A stretch of DNA of 45,683 nucleotides. Source: Candidatus Bathyarchaeota archaeon B26-2. Lineage in GTDB: Archaea; Thermoproteota; Bathyarchaeia; Bathyarchaeales; B26-1. The notes beneath the pieces were generated by a model. That model worked only from the letters and a program-made list of their open reading frames with translations. It was not told where the DNA came from and made no database searches. The position numbers and the translations under genes are program-made. Position 1 is the first letter of the stretch. Every line of letters begins with the position of its first letter. The stretch spans positions 1 to 45,683 of the forward strand of contig LUCE01000009.1 of NCBI GenBank assembly GCA_001593935.1, in the 5' to 3' direction. Of this stretch, positions 27,061 to 36,672 are shown piece after piece.

Positions 27061-28686
27061 TCAGACGTGTTGGTTCATAATCTCAGCTCTTATCCCTACG
27101 AAGACGGGTCCTGAGATGTCGATCCTCCTCTTCCGACCTGTTATGTACCTTCTGGCTACGTTGCTTATCTTGATGTTGACGTCACGGGGACGTCTGACGA
27201 TCCTCACGCGGACGTCCACTTGGTTCCGCCCAACTTCAGCGGCCTCCTCAATCTTAGCTGCGGCTAAGGCGGCTATCCCTTCTATATAGGTGAGGTTTGT
27301 TGAGACGCCCCTCTCTCTAGCCTCTCTGATGATTGGGATGTGGTCCATACCCTTCGCTGGAATTCCTAACACGTTTCCCTCGTAGACGTGGATGACATTC
27401 CTAGCCGCTGCCCCCAGAAGCTTGGCTCCGCGCTCCTTCTCGTAGAGGTAGACCCTCACCACCTTACCGAGGAGTCTTCCCTCGTAAGCGAGGACTTCAC
27501 ATGGGCTCGGGTCATCAGCGTGCGCCAGAGCCTCCTCGACGATTCTCCGCTTTATCTCGTGGCCTTCTCTGGTTTTGGGTTCAATCTCGTAGCCGATCAT
27601 CCCCGCGATCTCAACATCTGTGAGTCTCCATTCACCATAAAACTGGGGGTATACAAGTCTCCTAACGTCTTCTTCGCCGTAGAACGCCAAGGCAACCCTC
27701 TCAACCCCAACCCCAACGTTCAAGACTGGATGTTCAAGCCCATACCTCGCGAGGGCTATCGGGTTGTATAGACCGAAGTTGGCGACTTCGATCCACCGCC
27801 TCATTTTGGGATGGTATATGTAGCCTTCATACTCCATGCCAGGCGTGTAGTACTTTGAAGTTACCTTCTTTCTGACGAAGCGGAACTCCTTAAACCCCAG
27901 GGGTTCAAGTAGGTTCCTTGTGATCTTTTCGCCCTCTCTGACGTCTACCGCCTCGTCCATGACGACGCAGCTCGCCGCGTGATGGACTCGAAGGTGGGTC
28001 GGGTCTTCCTTCTGCTCCCTCCTGAACCGGATGCCGACCGAGAAGAGTTTTATCGGCATCTCGACTCTGTGCTGCAGAGCCTGCAATGAGAGGAACCAAG
28101 CGGTCGTCATGTGTGAACGAAGTGTTAGGTTTGTCGGCTCTGGACGTAGAGACGTAAACTCCGAAAAGACTTTTGAGATTATGAGTGTAGCTGTAGCATC
28201 GGGCACTTCTAAGGACTCAGATACTCTCTCTATAAGATCGTCGGCCTCGATCTCGCCCCGCTTATAATCTCTAAGGACAGTCTTCAAGTTGGATGTCCTC
28301 TCCTCGGTCATCTCAACTCCGAGGCCCTCGATCTCTCGGCACTTTGCTTTACTTAGACCTATATCCGGCCTCGGTAGGACCGCTAGGTAATAGCAACGGT
28401 CCAGTATCACTGGGGCCTCGGGTCCATACTGCCTGTAGACTTCCGTGTCCTCAACTATTACTGGGTTAGCGACCTCTGTGAAGCCTTGGTCTAGGAACGC
28501 CTTTCTCATTCTCTCTATGAGGTCGAAGAGAGGGTGGGAGGTTCCGCGTCCACGTAAGGGTAGGCTGTAGCCCTCGGGAGGTCTGGGTAGAAGGTTCCCG
28601 CTCTCCTTCCAGACCTTCTCGAACCCTTCAACCTCGACCCGTTTCAGTATCTCCTCCGGGTTGAGATTCTCCCTCACTTCCCCCAA
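27061..28686 (-). CDS. sepS: O-phosphoseryl-tRNA(Cys) synthetase SepRS
   Basis: NLTLRSHMTTAWFLSLQAL, RFRREQKEDPTHLRVHHAASCVVMDE, WIEVANFGLYNPIALARYGLEHPVLNVGVGVERVAL, C-terminal region consistent with SepRS. Confidence 0.92.
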   Translation of the reverse strand: MGEVRENLNPEEILKRVEVEGFEKVWKESGNLLPRPPEGYSLPLRGRGTSHPLFDLIERMRKAFLDQGFTEVANPVIVEDTEVYRQYGPEAPVILDRCYYLAVLPRPDIGLSKAKCREIEGLGVEMTEERTSNLKTVLRDYKRGEIEADDLIERVSESLEVPDATATLIISKVFSEFTSLRPEPTNLTLRSHMTTAWFLSLQALQHRVEMPIKLFSVGIRFRREQKEDPTHLRVHHAASCVVMDEAVDVREGEKITRNLLEPLGFKEFRFVRKKVTSKYYTPGMEYEGYIYHPKMRRWIEVANFGLYNPIALARYGLEHPVLNVGVGVERVALAFYGEEDVRRLVYPQFYGEWRLTDVEIAGMIGYEIEPKTREGHEIKRRIVEEALAHADDPSPCEVLAYEGRLLGKVVRVYLYEKERGAKLLGAAARNVIHVYEGNVLGIPAKGMDHIPIIREARERGVSTNLTYIEGIAALAAAKIEEAAEVGRNQVDVRVRIVRRPRDVNIKISNVARRYITGRKRRIDISGPVFVGIRAEIMNQHV

Positions 28687-29323
28687 CCTCTGTTATGGCG
28701 TCTTTCAACTCCCTGATTGAGCGTTCGAGATTGATCCTCCGCGCCTCTATGGTTATGTCTCCCCGCGTCGCCTCTATGATCCGTCGCGCGATGTCGCACT
28801 TCTTTCTAAGTCCGTGGATTAGGAAGAATGCCTCGTCCATACCTATCAGCTCCGAGTATATGGTCTCCATCAGCTCTAGGCTGCTCTCAGCAGTCTCTAT
28901 CTTGTTCCTCCTTATCGAGTCGAGAGCCCTACGTCTCAGCTCTCCAATGACGTCAGCCAACCCCAAGACATAAGAGACCATGGGGACGCCTATCTCGTCG
29001 AACCCGACGAACCTACCCTCCCTAACCAGCCTCAATAAGATATGAGCCTCAGAGTACTCTTGGAATGCGGCGTCTACTATGCCGGAGTAAGCCAGGTCAG
29101 GGCTCTTCTTCGACGCTTCTTCAAGTGTCTTGAAGAGGTTCTCCGCCTTCTCAAGAGTCTTCTCGGCCTCCTCTAGTCTCTCTTTGTGGATCAAGAAGAT
29201 CGCCTGCTTCGAGAGGCGTGTAGCTTTACGCATGGCCGTCTGGACTTCTTGGCGGACCTCGTCTCTACGCTTGACCTCTTCCTCAACCTTCTTAAGGAAC
29301 TCTCTCAGCGACATAGCGTCCAC
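28628..29323 (-). CDS. translin family protein
   Basis: RKATRLSKQAIFLIHKERLEEAEKTLEKAENL...SGIVDAAFQEYSEAHILL...GVPMVSYVLGLADVIGELRRRALDSIR; overlaps the sepS start by up to 59 nt. Confidence 0.85.
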   Translation of the reverse strand: MDAMSLREFLKKVEEEVKRRDEVRQEVQTAMRKATRLSKQAIFLIHKERLEEAEKTLEKAENLFKTLEEASKKSPDLAYSGIVDAAFQEYSEAHILLRLVREGRFVGFDEIGVPMVSYVLGLADVIGELRRRALDSIRRNKIETAESSLELMETIYSELIGMDEAFFLIHGLRKKCDIARRIIEATRGDITIEARRINLERSIRELKDAITEVGGSEGESQPGGDTETGRG

Positions 29324-29385
29324 ATACTTGTTGATTATATGCTGTTACGCAACCGTTACCTCATACACTCGAGTTAATAAGGTTT

Positions 29386-30642
29386 TTATCGTCCACCCGA
29401 CCTCTCCTTCTCGATCTTCTCTTGGTATCCGGACTCTCTATAGGCTTCAACCGGGTCTATCGGAAGTCCCTTCTCGAGCCTAGCCATGTAGAGGATCGGC
29501 CTCACATCTGTTAGGAACGCGTCTACAAGAACCCTGTTGGCGGGTATAACCTCGTTCTTATACTGGTATCTCTTCAGTCTCTCCACATCAACTATCAGAG
29601 CCTTGGCGTAGGAGACCATAAGAGAGTCAACCGAGTGCAGGACGGCTTCAATCCGGTTCTCTATAGGTGAACACTGGTCGATCATGTACGCCCACTCCCT
29701 ACTATGTTCGGTGCTGCCTATGACCCCTCCCTTCACGAGCTCATGAAAGACCCGAAAGATCAGCATGTTCGGCTCGACGGCATGGTCGTCATCGGCCACG
29801 TACCTGCTGTTAAAGTGGATCCCCGCGGGCATACCCTTCTCTATGAGCCTAGCCACGATGTGCTCAATGTTGACTCCGTGGGCGTGGTGACCGATGTCTA
29901 CGATGACCCCGGCCCTCCTACCAAGCCAGAGAGCTATCTCTGAGGCCGCCGAGACGTCTGAGACGACTGTGTGATAGGTTCCAGGTTCGAAGAGCTTGTA
30001 CTCGATCAGCATCTTCACAGAGTCTGGTGTGCGGTCGTAGATCTCTTTTAGGGAACTCTTCAGGTTGCGTTCCCTCCGGCGCATATCAACCTGTCCTGGG
30101 TAGAGGGAGCCATCCGGAAACCATAGGGTTAGGAGTCCAATCCCGTACTTTTCCGCCACCTCGGCCGAGGTTAACGTGTGTTCGATCATCCGCTTCCTCG
30201 TCTCAGGGTCGTTCGAGGATAGGCTTCCGAACTCCGTTCCTTCAAGGAAGTAAGTTGGGCTGACGGAGCCTATCTCCAAGTCTAATCCTTGAGCGTAGTC
30301 CTTAACCTTCTTGAAGGATGACGGCTTTATCTTGTCGAAAGGAGCCCCTTCAGGGTCGTCCCAACCCACATGAATCCCAATCTTAGGTGTGGCTCCGGTT
30401 AACCTGTTAACCATTGCGGCGTCCTCGATCTTCTCGAAGATGTTTCTAGCGGCCCCAGGAGGGATGTAACCGCTGAACCTTCCGCCTCCGAATGGTCCGA
30501 AAGCCCATGATGGAACCTCTACCTCGAACCTTGAGACCGCATCCTTGACGGCGTCGATGTCGATGTTCCTCTTCGCCAAGTCCTCGCCAAGAAGCCTGTA
30601 ACGCTCCAGAACCTCATCTCTAGAGTATTCATGCAAGACCAC
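29386..30642 (-). CDS. L-rhamnose isomerase-like TIM-barrel sugar isomerase
   Basis: 418 aa; GIHVGWDDP, IEYKLFEPGTYHTVVSDVSAASEIA, VIVDIGHHAHGVNIEHIVARL, GIHFNSRYVADDDH. Confidence 0.78.
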   Translation of the reverse strand: MVLHEYSRDEVLERYRLLGEDLAKRNIDIDAVKDAVSRFEVEVPSWAFGPFGGGRFSGYIPPGAARNIFEKIEDAAMVNRLTGATPKIGIHVGWDDPEGAPFDKIKPSSFKKVKDYAQGLDLEIGSVSPTYFLEGTEFGSLSSNDPETRKRMIEHTLTSAEVAEKYGIGLLTLWFPDGSLYPGQVDMRRRERNLKSSLKEIYDRTPDSVKMLIEYKLFEPGTYHTVVSDVSAASEIALWLGRRAGVIVDIGHHAHGVNIEHIVARLIEKGMPAGIHFNSRYVADDDHAVEPNMLIFRVFHELVKGGVIGSTEHSREWAYMIDQCSPIENRIEAVLHSVDSLMVSYAKALIVDVERLKRYQYKNEVIPANRVLVDAFLTDVRPILYMARLEKGLPIDPVEAYRESGYQEKIEKERSGGR

Positions 30643-30791
30643 TCGCCCTCCATGAGATTATCAGAGTAAGAGCTATTAATCTTTAGGCTGGTGAAGGCAC
30701 GGCTGTACCTGCATACCCGTCTCGCCGGAGCCTCTTGATGCTTATGGAGAGGTTCTGGAAAGGTAGGGTCGTTTAATTCGATGCTGAAAAC

Positions 30792-33026
30792 CTAAAGGGC
30801 GTTCAAAGGCTTAGTTACGTACTTCGCCGACTTCCTTACGAAGCGTACCATGTTCTTGACGGAACCGCAGACCGGGCATTTTGTGGCTTCTCCATAGAAG
30901 AGTCTATCGCAGTTGCTGCAGTAGGTCATGTCCCTACTGTAGGTGTATAACCCGATCTTATGCGCATTCACGATCTCCCTTGTGGTTGAGAGGAGGTTCT
31001 CTGGCTCGTCCTCTTTCTCGTGGATGGGTATCGGTGTTAAGTGGCTTCCCGGAGCCAGCCTATGGAACTGTTCCTCGATTCTAAGGTATTCCCGTAGAGG
31101 TATCCCCGCCTCAGCCGGCACAGCGGTCATGTCTGTGTACACTGGATTTCTCCTGCCTCCACGAACCCGAACCTTGGCAAGCCCGTACCTCTCTATGTCG
31201 AGCTCCGCAAGCCTCCTAGCGGCGCCTTCACACGGGACCATGGAGAGGTTGAAGCGGGCCTCAGGCCTCTTGGAGTAGTTCTCCAACTCCCTAGAGAGGA
31301 AGGTGACTATCTCTATGGCCGCCTTTAAGGACTCCTCGCTTCCGTGAATTGGGCTGCCGGAGATCGACTGAACGGCCTCATTTAACCCAACGAACCCAAC
31401 TAAACGGGATGAGTTCTCAAGCCTGTAGTATGGGTCTCCGTTCCTACACTGTGTCAGGAAGGGGAGCAGCCTCTCTCCCGCCCTCTGTTTGATCGTGAGA
31501 TACTTTATCTCTAGGGCTCGAGCCGCCATCTCCATCCTGTCGTGTAAGTGTTCGAAGAACCTACCTCGGTCTCCCCCAGAGTCGTAGTAGGCCCGTGGAA
31601 GGTTTATGATTACGCTGTCCATGATGCCCGTCCTCAAGGTGTCGAGCTCCCAGTCCCCACTCCATTCAGAAGCCAACCTGAATCCGGTAGCCGCGTAAGA
31701 GGCGTACATCTGCTCCTTCGGGACGAGGTTCGCGAAGTACGGGGTTCCCTTCTCGAGGGCCAGCCTATGAGCCTCGATGAGCGTCCGTTCGGCCCCCTCA
31801 TCCTTGAAGGCCTCAGCTCTGATCTTCACGATTACGCTTGGGTTGAGGAGCGGCTTCTCTTCATCTAGCATCGCTTTTATAATCGATGAGGCGATTAGGA
31901 GGCTCTCCCCGGCGAAGTCTCTGTAGGATCCGAAGGTTTTTCCGTTGGGGCCTATCGCGGGCGCCTCGGCTATAAACTCGGGGGTTATGAGTTCGATGCC
32001 TATGGAGACCCCCCTAGAGACTATGTGGTTCACCTCGATGAGGAAGTTGTGGATGACCTCCCTAACCTCGTCGCGGTTCATATTCTCAACAAAAGGCGCT
32101 AAGAACACGTTGAAGAAGTCCACGGTCTGTTCGCCTATAGACTCCCTCGCTGCGAGCTTGAGAACCTCAACCGTCATGGAGAGGGCTGACTCAAAGCTCT
32201 TAGGAGGCTTGCGGGAGGCCTTCACCAAACCTGGGCCCGCGGAGAGTCCGTGCTTAAAGAAGAAACGGATGTCGTGCATGATTCCGTAAGGCTTCAGAAT
32301 CCAGCAGCCTAGATTGTTTATGTTGAGGGAGCCGGAGATATGTGCGTCGGCTATATCCCGGGGTAAGATGTTGAGGAGAGCATACTCCTCTAAGACGGCG
32401 TCTCCAGCCGCCTCATGTACGGCTTCGACGTCGGCCGCTTTTAGGCTCATGGTCTTGATCAGCTGAGTTACGTCGTAGACTGGGAGTCCTAGGCGTGTGA
32501 GCTTGTGTCGGTACTCTTCGAGACCCCTCTCGATGAGGATGGCGTTCACGAACTCCCTTATGAGCGGGGCGGTCAAATACTTGGTCCTCAGCTTCGTTAG
32601 GCGTCTCTCAGCCTCTCGAGCTATGCTCTGAGCTAGGTCTGCGGGGACTCCCGCCTCCTTTATAAGTGATTCAGCTATCTTGCTCCTCTCAAAATATTCT
32701 AGGGAGAGCCGTGAAGTCCTGACGAGCATCCTCTTCCTCTGGAAGGCGCTCTCCTCTATCTCCTCGGCGACCTCGACGAGTTTCCTACCGAGGCCTGTAA
32801 GCCTATACTTCTTCTTCTCTACGTCGGGCTCGATCAAGTCCATCTTGAGCAGGGTCTTGAGGTGGTACGCGAATCTCCCCGCATCCCTACTCGGCTTGAG
32901 TTTCAGGAGGTTCATTATCTCAGTGTAGGAGAGGGGACCTCTGTTCATGAGCAGGTCGAGTATCCTCAGCCTAATCGGTGAGGAGACTGCCTTCAGCACC
33001 TTAACACCTAGAGGTTCACGGGGCAA
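30792..33026 (-). CDS. ArsR-type HTH + ATP-cone + NrdD-like protein with C-terminal Zn ribbon; lacks glycyl-radical and catalytic residues
   Basis: HTH SPIRLRILDLLMNRGPLSYTEIMNLLKL; ATP-cone VRTSRLSLEYFERSKIAESLIKEAGV...; RLGLPVYDVTQLIK; SVIINLPRAYYDSGGD; LVGFVGLNEAVQSISG; CSNCDRLFYGEATKCPVCGSVKNMVRFVRKSAKYVTKPLNAL. Confidence 0.85.
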   Translation of the reverse strand: MPREPLGVKVLKAVSSPIRLRILDLLMNRGPLSYTEIMNLLKLKPSRDAGRFAYHLKTLLKMDLIEPDVEKKKYRLTGLGRKLVEVAEEIEESAFQRKRMLVRTSRLSLEYFERSKIAESLIKEAGVPADLAQSIAREAERRLTKLRTKYLTAPLIREFVNAILIERGLEEYRHKLTRLGLPVYDVTQLIKTMSLKAADVEAVHEAAGDAVLEEYALLNILPRDIADAHISGSLNINNLGCWILKPYGIMHDIRFFFKHGLSAGPGLVKASRKPPKSFESALSMTVEVLKLAARESIGEQTVDFFNVFLAPFVENMNRDEVREVIHNFLIEVNHIVSRGVSIGIELITPEFIAEAPAIGPNGKTFGSYRDFAGESLLIASSIIKAMLDEEKPLLNPSVIVKIRAEAFKDEGAERTLIEAHRLALEKGTPYFANLVPKEQMYASYAATGFRLASEWSGDWELDTLRTGIMDSVIINLPRAYYDSGGDRGRFFEHLHDRMEMAARALEIKYLTIKQRAGERLLPFLTQCRNGDPYYRLENSSRLVGFVGLNEAVQSISGSPIHGSEESLKAAIEIVTFLSRELENYSKRPEARFNLSMVPCEGAARRLAELDIERYGLAKVRVRGGRRNPVYTDMTAVPAEAGIPLREYLRIEEQFHRLAPGSHLTPIPIHEKEDEPENLLSTTREIVNAHKIGLYTYSRDMTYCSNCDRLFYGEATKCPVCGSVKNMVRFVRKSAKYVTKPLNAL

Positions 33027-33158
33027 AACCTTGCACGGCCTCCCTAAGATATTAGATTGAACATCAATTTAAGAATTTGAGCCATGGAAAGGTTGAGGGC
33101 GCGGGCTGAGAGGCTCATAACCGAAGTTTACCTCTTGTAGAGTAGGTTATGGGTTCCA

Positions 33159-34205
33159 TCAACCATATCTTATTGCGAGCTTTATGGTCTCCCACGGCCT
33201 TTCATCGATCTTGCGGAAGGCTTCGGCGGCCTCCTCAAGTTTCACTATGGGATGAAGCAATCCATCGACCGTAATCCTTTCTTCCTCAAACAATTTTATG
33301 ACTGTCTCATAGATTCTATCCCTGTCCCACCTAGGATGTTCCCTATACGGCTCGCTCTCCACCCGGGCCCCAGAGACCATCACCTGACGGTTGAAGTGCC
33401 ACTCCTCCCCGAGGTTCAGGCCCGCCGGCTCCCCATGATACCACGAGACGGGGACGATGGTTCCGCCGTATGATGTTCCTCTGATCGCGTGGTGCAGAGC
33501 CCTATGCGAGCCGCTTGACTCTATCGATACATCGACTCCTTTGAGGTCGGTTGCCTTCCTAACCTCAAGCCCAGAGTCGCAGACCGTTGGGTCGATCAGC
33601 ACATCTGCACCGTAAGCCTTGGCTAAGCTCCGCCTCATCTCGATCGGGTCCACACCTATGATCAGGGTGGCCCCAGATAGCTTAGCCATCTGAACAGCCA
33701 TGAGACCTATCGCCCCCAACCCGAAGATGGCGACCTTGTCGCCCAACCTTACGTGTCCCTCACGGACAGCCATTAAGGCGACCGCCGCGGGGTCTATACA
33801 GACGATCTCCTCATCGCTCAGCTCTGGAGAAGCATTTTTAATCTCATCTTCGCTTACGGTGTGGGTCTCCCTTACGGGTAAGTATCCGTAAACCCTGTCT
33901 CCAACCTTGAACCTTTCAACGTCATCCCCAACCTCGGTGACTATGCCTACGGTCATGTTGCCTAGACTCATAGGAAAGGTGGGCTTCCACCCCTTTCCGG
34001 AATCCTTTGGAAGGAAGAGGTGAAGGTTTACGTCGTAGGTCTTCTCCTCAAACGGGGTCTCACCTCTGTATATTGCGAGGGTTGTCCCGTGCTTCACGGC
34101 TGAGAGGGTGCTCCTAACCCTGACCTGATTCGGCTTGAGAGGATTATCCTTGTACTCTCTTAAGATGGGTGTTCGAGGGCTTACCGCAACCAGCTCCTTC
34201 GGCAT
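33159..34205 (-). CDS. zinc-type alcohol dehydrogenase family (MDR) protein
   Basis: VGDRVYGYLPVRETH, VAIFGLGAIGLMAVQMAKLSGA, VDVSIESSGSHRALHHAIR. Start at MPKELVAV (34205) preferred. Confidence 0.85.
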   Translation of the reverse strand: MPKELVAVSPRTPILREYKDNPLKPNQVRVRSTLSAVKHGTTLAIYRGETPFEEKTYDVNLHLFLPKDSGKGWKPTFPMSLGNMTVGIVTEVGDDVERFKVGDRVYGYLPVRETHTVSEDEIKNASPELSDEEIVCIDPAAVALMAVREGHVRLGDKVAIFGLGAIGLMAVQMAKLSGATLIIGVDPIEMRRSLAKAYGADVLIDPTVCDSGLEVRKATDLKGVDVSIESSGSHRALHHAIRGTSYGGTIVPVSWYHGEPAGLNLGEEWHFNRQVMVSGARVESEPYREHPRWDRDRIYETVIKLFEEERITVDGLLHPIVKLEEAAEAFRKIDERPWETIKLAIRYG

Positions 34206-34306
34206 ACTGACACCAGAGCAGAGTCCTTCACCAAGCAATATAAACCTAAACCTTCCTTGAAAAAGGTTAAATGGCTTTTAATGGAACTCTCCTTGGGGTT
34301 ATTGGG

Positions 34307-35692
34307 ATGAACGTCATCGAGATAGTTTGTGACACCTTCAGGCGCGACTTCTTAGGGTGTTATGGGAACGAGTGGATCCACACGGAGCATTTAGACTCCT
34401 TCGCCGAGAAGGCGGTCGTCTTCGATAGGGCCTACATAGCGTCTTTTCCGACGATACCAAACCGGCACGACCTCTTCACCGGCCGTTACACCTTCATCTA
34501 CTCGGGTTGGGAGTCCCTCCCGAGGGACGAGGTTATACTGGCTGAGACTCTCCGCCAAGCCGGGTACACGACTATGCTCATCATTGATACCTACCACATG
34601 ATTAGGGATGGCCACCGTTTCGACAGGGGGTTTGACGGCTGGTGGTGGATCAGAGGCCAAGAACACGACCGTTACATGACGAACCCGACTGGAGACCCTG
34701 TAGAGAAGCAGAGGGCCTTCGGGGTCCAATACTTAAGGAACATCTCGCTCCGTAGGTTTGAGAGCGACTACTTCGTAGCCCAAACTGCGACGGCGGCCAC
34801 AAGGTGGCTCGAACTCAACTACGACAGACATGAGAAGTTCTTCCTACATATAGACATCTTCGACCCCCACGAGCCTTGGGACCCGCCTAAATGGTACACC
34901 GAGATGTACGATCCTGAATGGAAAGGCGGATACGTGATGGGTGGAGCCTACCTGTCCCCGTACGAGATGCCCTTCCCTAGGCTCGCCCCTAAACTGAGCG
35001 AGGAAGAGCTGAGGCACTTGAGAGCCCTCTACGCCGGAGAAGTGACTCTGGTCGACCGTTGGGTCGGTATGCTTCTGCAGAAGGTGGAGGACCTCGGCCT
35101 CTACGAGGATACGATGGTGATCTTCACGACAGATCACGGGTCGTACCACGGTGAGCACGGTTACATAGGGAAGAGGCCCAAACTTTACGAGGAGGTAGCC
35201 CACATACCTCTTATAATACGGTTGCCCGACTCGGAGGGCATAAAGGGTAGACGCGACGCGATAGTTCAGCCCCCAGACCTCATGCCCACGATCCTCGACT
35301 TCGCCGGAGTCGAGGTGCCAGAGACGGTTCAAGGTAAGTCTCTAATGCCCCTAATGAGAGACGAGGAGTTTGAGGAACGGGAGTTCGCGGTGAGCACAGC
35401 GCCCCTCATCAAACGTGGAGGAGGCCCGGCAAAGAGGATAACAATAACCACTAAGGAGTGGGCCTTCATAGATGTTAGACCGGACGTCACTGGGACGGAC
35501 GAACTTGGCAGAAGAATCGAGCCGGAACTATACAATCTCAAAAAGGACCCGAACCAGACGAGAAACCTATACGAAGAGCGTAAGGACATCGCCGAAGACC
35601 TCCACTCCAAGATGCTGAACTTCTTAAGGGATATGGGGGCAAGCGAAGAGATTATAAGCATGTGGGGGCCTTGCCGCAGTAGAGAACCCTAA
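34307..35692 (+). CDS. sulfatase/alkaline phosphatase superfamily protein (Thr at nucleophile position)
   Basis: MNVIEIVCDTFRRDFLGCYGNEWIHTEHLD, FPTIPNRHDLFTGRYTF, VIFTTDHGSYHGEHGYIGK. Confidence 0.88.
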   Translation: MNVIEIVCDTFRRDFLGCYGNEWIHTEHLDSFAEKAVVFDRAYIASFPTIPNRHDLFTGRYTFIYSGWESLPRDEVILAETLRQAGYTTMLIIDTYHMIRDGHRFDRGFDGWWWIRGQEHDRYMTNPTGDPVEKQRAFGVQYLRNISLRRFESDYFVAQTATAATRWLELNYDRHEKFFLHIDIFDPHEPWDPPKWYTEMYDPEWKGGYVMGGAYLSPYEMPFPRLAPKLSEEELRHLRALYAGEVTLVDRWVGMLLQKVEDLGLYEDTMVIFTTDHGSYHGEHGYIGKRPKLYEEVAHIPLIIRLPDSEGIKGRRDAIVQPPDLMPTILDFAGVEVPETVQGKSLMPLMRDEEFEEREFAVSTAPLIKRGGGPAKRITITTKEWAFIDVRPDVTGTDELGRRIEPELYNLKKDPNQTRNLYEERKDIAEDLHSKMLNFLRDMGASEEIISMWGPCRSREP

Positions 35693-35771
35693 GAGCTCGG
35701 TAGGGTTCATCTCAAAAACTCCTTTTTTATGTCTTTCAGTACGATATCCCATTTAGAGAAGAGTCTAAAGA

Positions 35772-35794
35772 CCGAAGAGGGTTCAAATCTTCGG
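35772..35794. other. perfect 7-bp hairpin with GGGTTCAAA loop
   Basis: CCGAAGA-GGGTTCAAA-TCTTCGG in the intergenic gap. Confidence 0.4.
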
Positions 35795-35856
35795 CTGTTA
35801 GTTACACAAATCCTATATCTCACGTTTCTATATTAACAAAATGGCGGGCGTTAGGG

Positions 35857-36636
35857 TTGGAAGGACTGGAGATCAGAGATGTCAATCTGAAGAACGCTGA
35901 TGACCTCATCAATCTCTGCATCCCACCGGAGAGAAGAAACGACCCATTATTCATCGAGGGCATTAGAACGAAGAAGAGATGGATAACTCAGGCAATCGAA
36001 AAGTACGGGAGCATAGCCAAGCTGGCTTACATAAACTCGAAGCCCGTAGGCCTGATTCAGTATCGGTACAACTTAGGAGAGAGACTGGTCGAGATAGATT
36101 GTATCTTTGTTCCGGAGGAGAAGTACCTCAGAAGGGGCATAGGGAGATCACTGTTGAACGCCTTGATCGAGGACGTGAAAAAGCGGGAGGCTAGGGGCGA
36201 AGGTCCCTTCTTGGCGCTCGTTACGTGGGCTTTTCAGGTTCCAGGACTTTATCCACAACACGAATTTTACCAGAAGATGGGCTTCAAGAGAGTGGAGGAG
36301 GACAACCCCTTTCTCCTCTACTATCCCCTTGAGGAGGGATACGTTCATAAAGTTAGAGAGAAGACATTCATTCCGCAGAAAGAAGACACGGGAAAGGCTC
36401 TGATCTTCTATGATCCTTCTTGTCCATTCTGCATCTACTTCTCAGAAAAGATCAAAGAGGCTGTGAGGGAGGTCGCTCCAGAGATTCCGGTGAGGATGAT
36501 AAATATGTTCGAGGAGCCTGAAGAGGTTAAGAAGAGAGGCCGGGTACCCCACTGCGCAGTTAATGGGAAACCGATCGAGACGTTCTTCATGGACAAGGAG
36601 AACTTCCAGAGAGAGGTCAAGAAGGCGTTAAGCTGA
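35857..36636 (+). CDS. GNAT acetyltransferase fused to C-terminal thioredoxin-like/YoaP-like domain
   Basis: GNAT core IDCIFVPEEKYLRRGIGRSLLNALIEDV; ALIFYDPSCPFCIYFSEKIKEAV; VPHCAVNGKPIETFFMDKENFQREV. Confidence 0.85.
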   Translation: MEGLEIRDVNLKNADDLINLCIPPERRNDPLFIEGIRTKKRWITQAIEKYGSIAKLAYINSKPVGLIQYRYNLGERLVEIDCIFVPEEKYLRRGIGRSLLNALIEDVKKREARGEGPFLALVTWAFQVPGLYPQHEFYQKMGFKRVEEDNPFLLYYPLEEGYVHKVREKTFIPQKEDTGKALIFYDPSCPFCIYFSEKIKEAVREVAPEIPVRMINMFEEPEEVKKRGRVPHCAVNGKPIETFFMDKENFQREVKKALS

Positions 36637-36672
36637 ATTCGTAGTCTCTCCGGTTCCGTAGTTCCATAAAGG

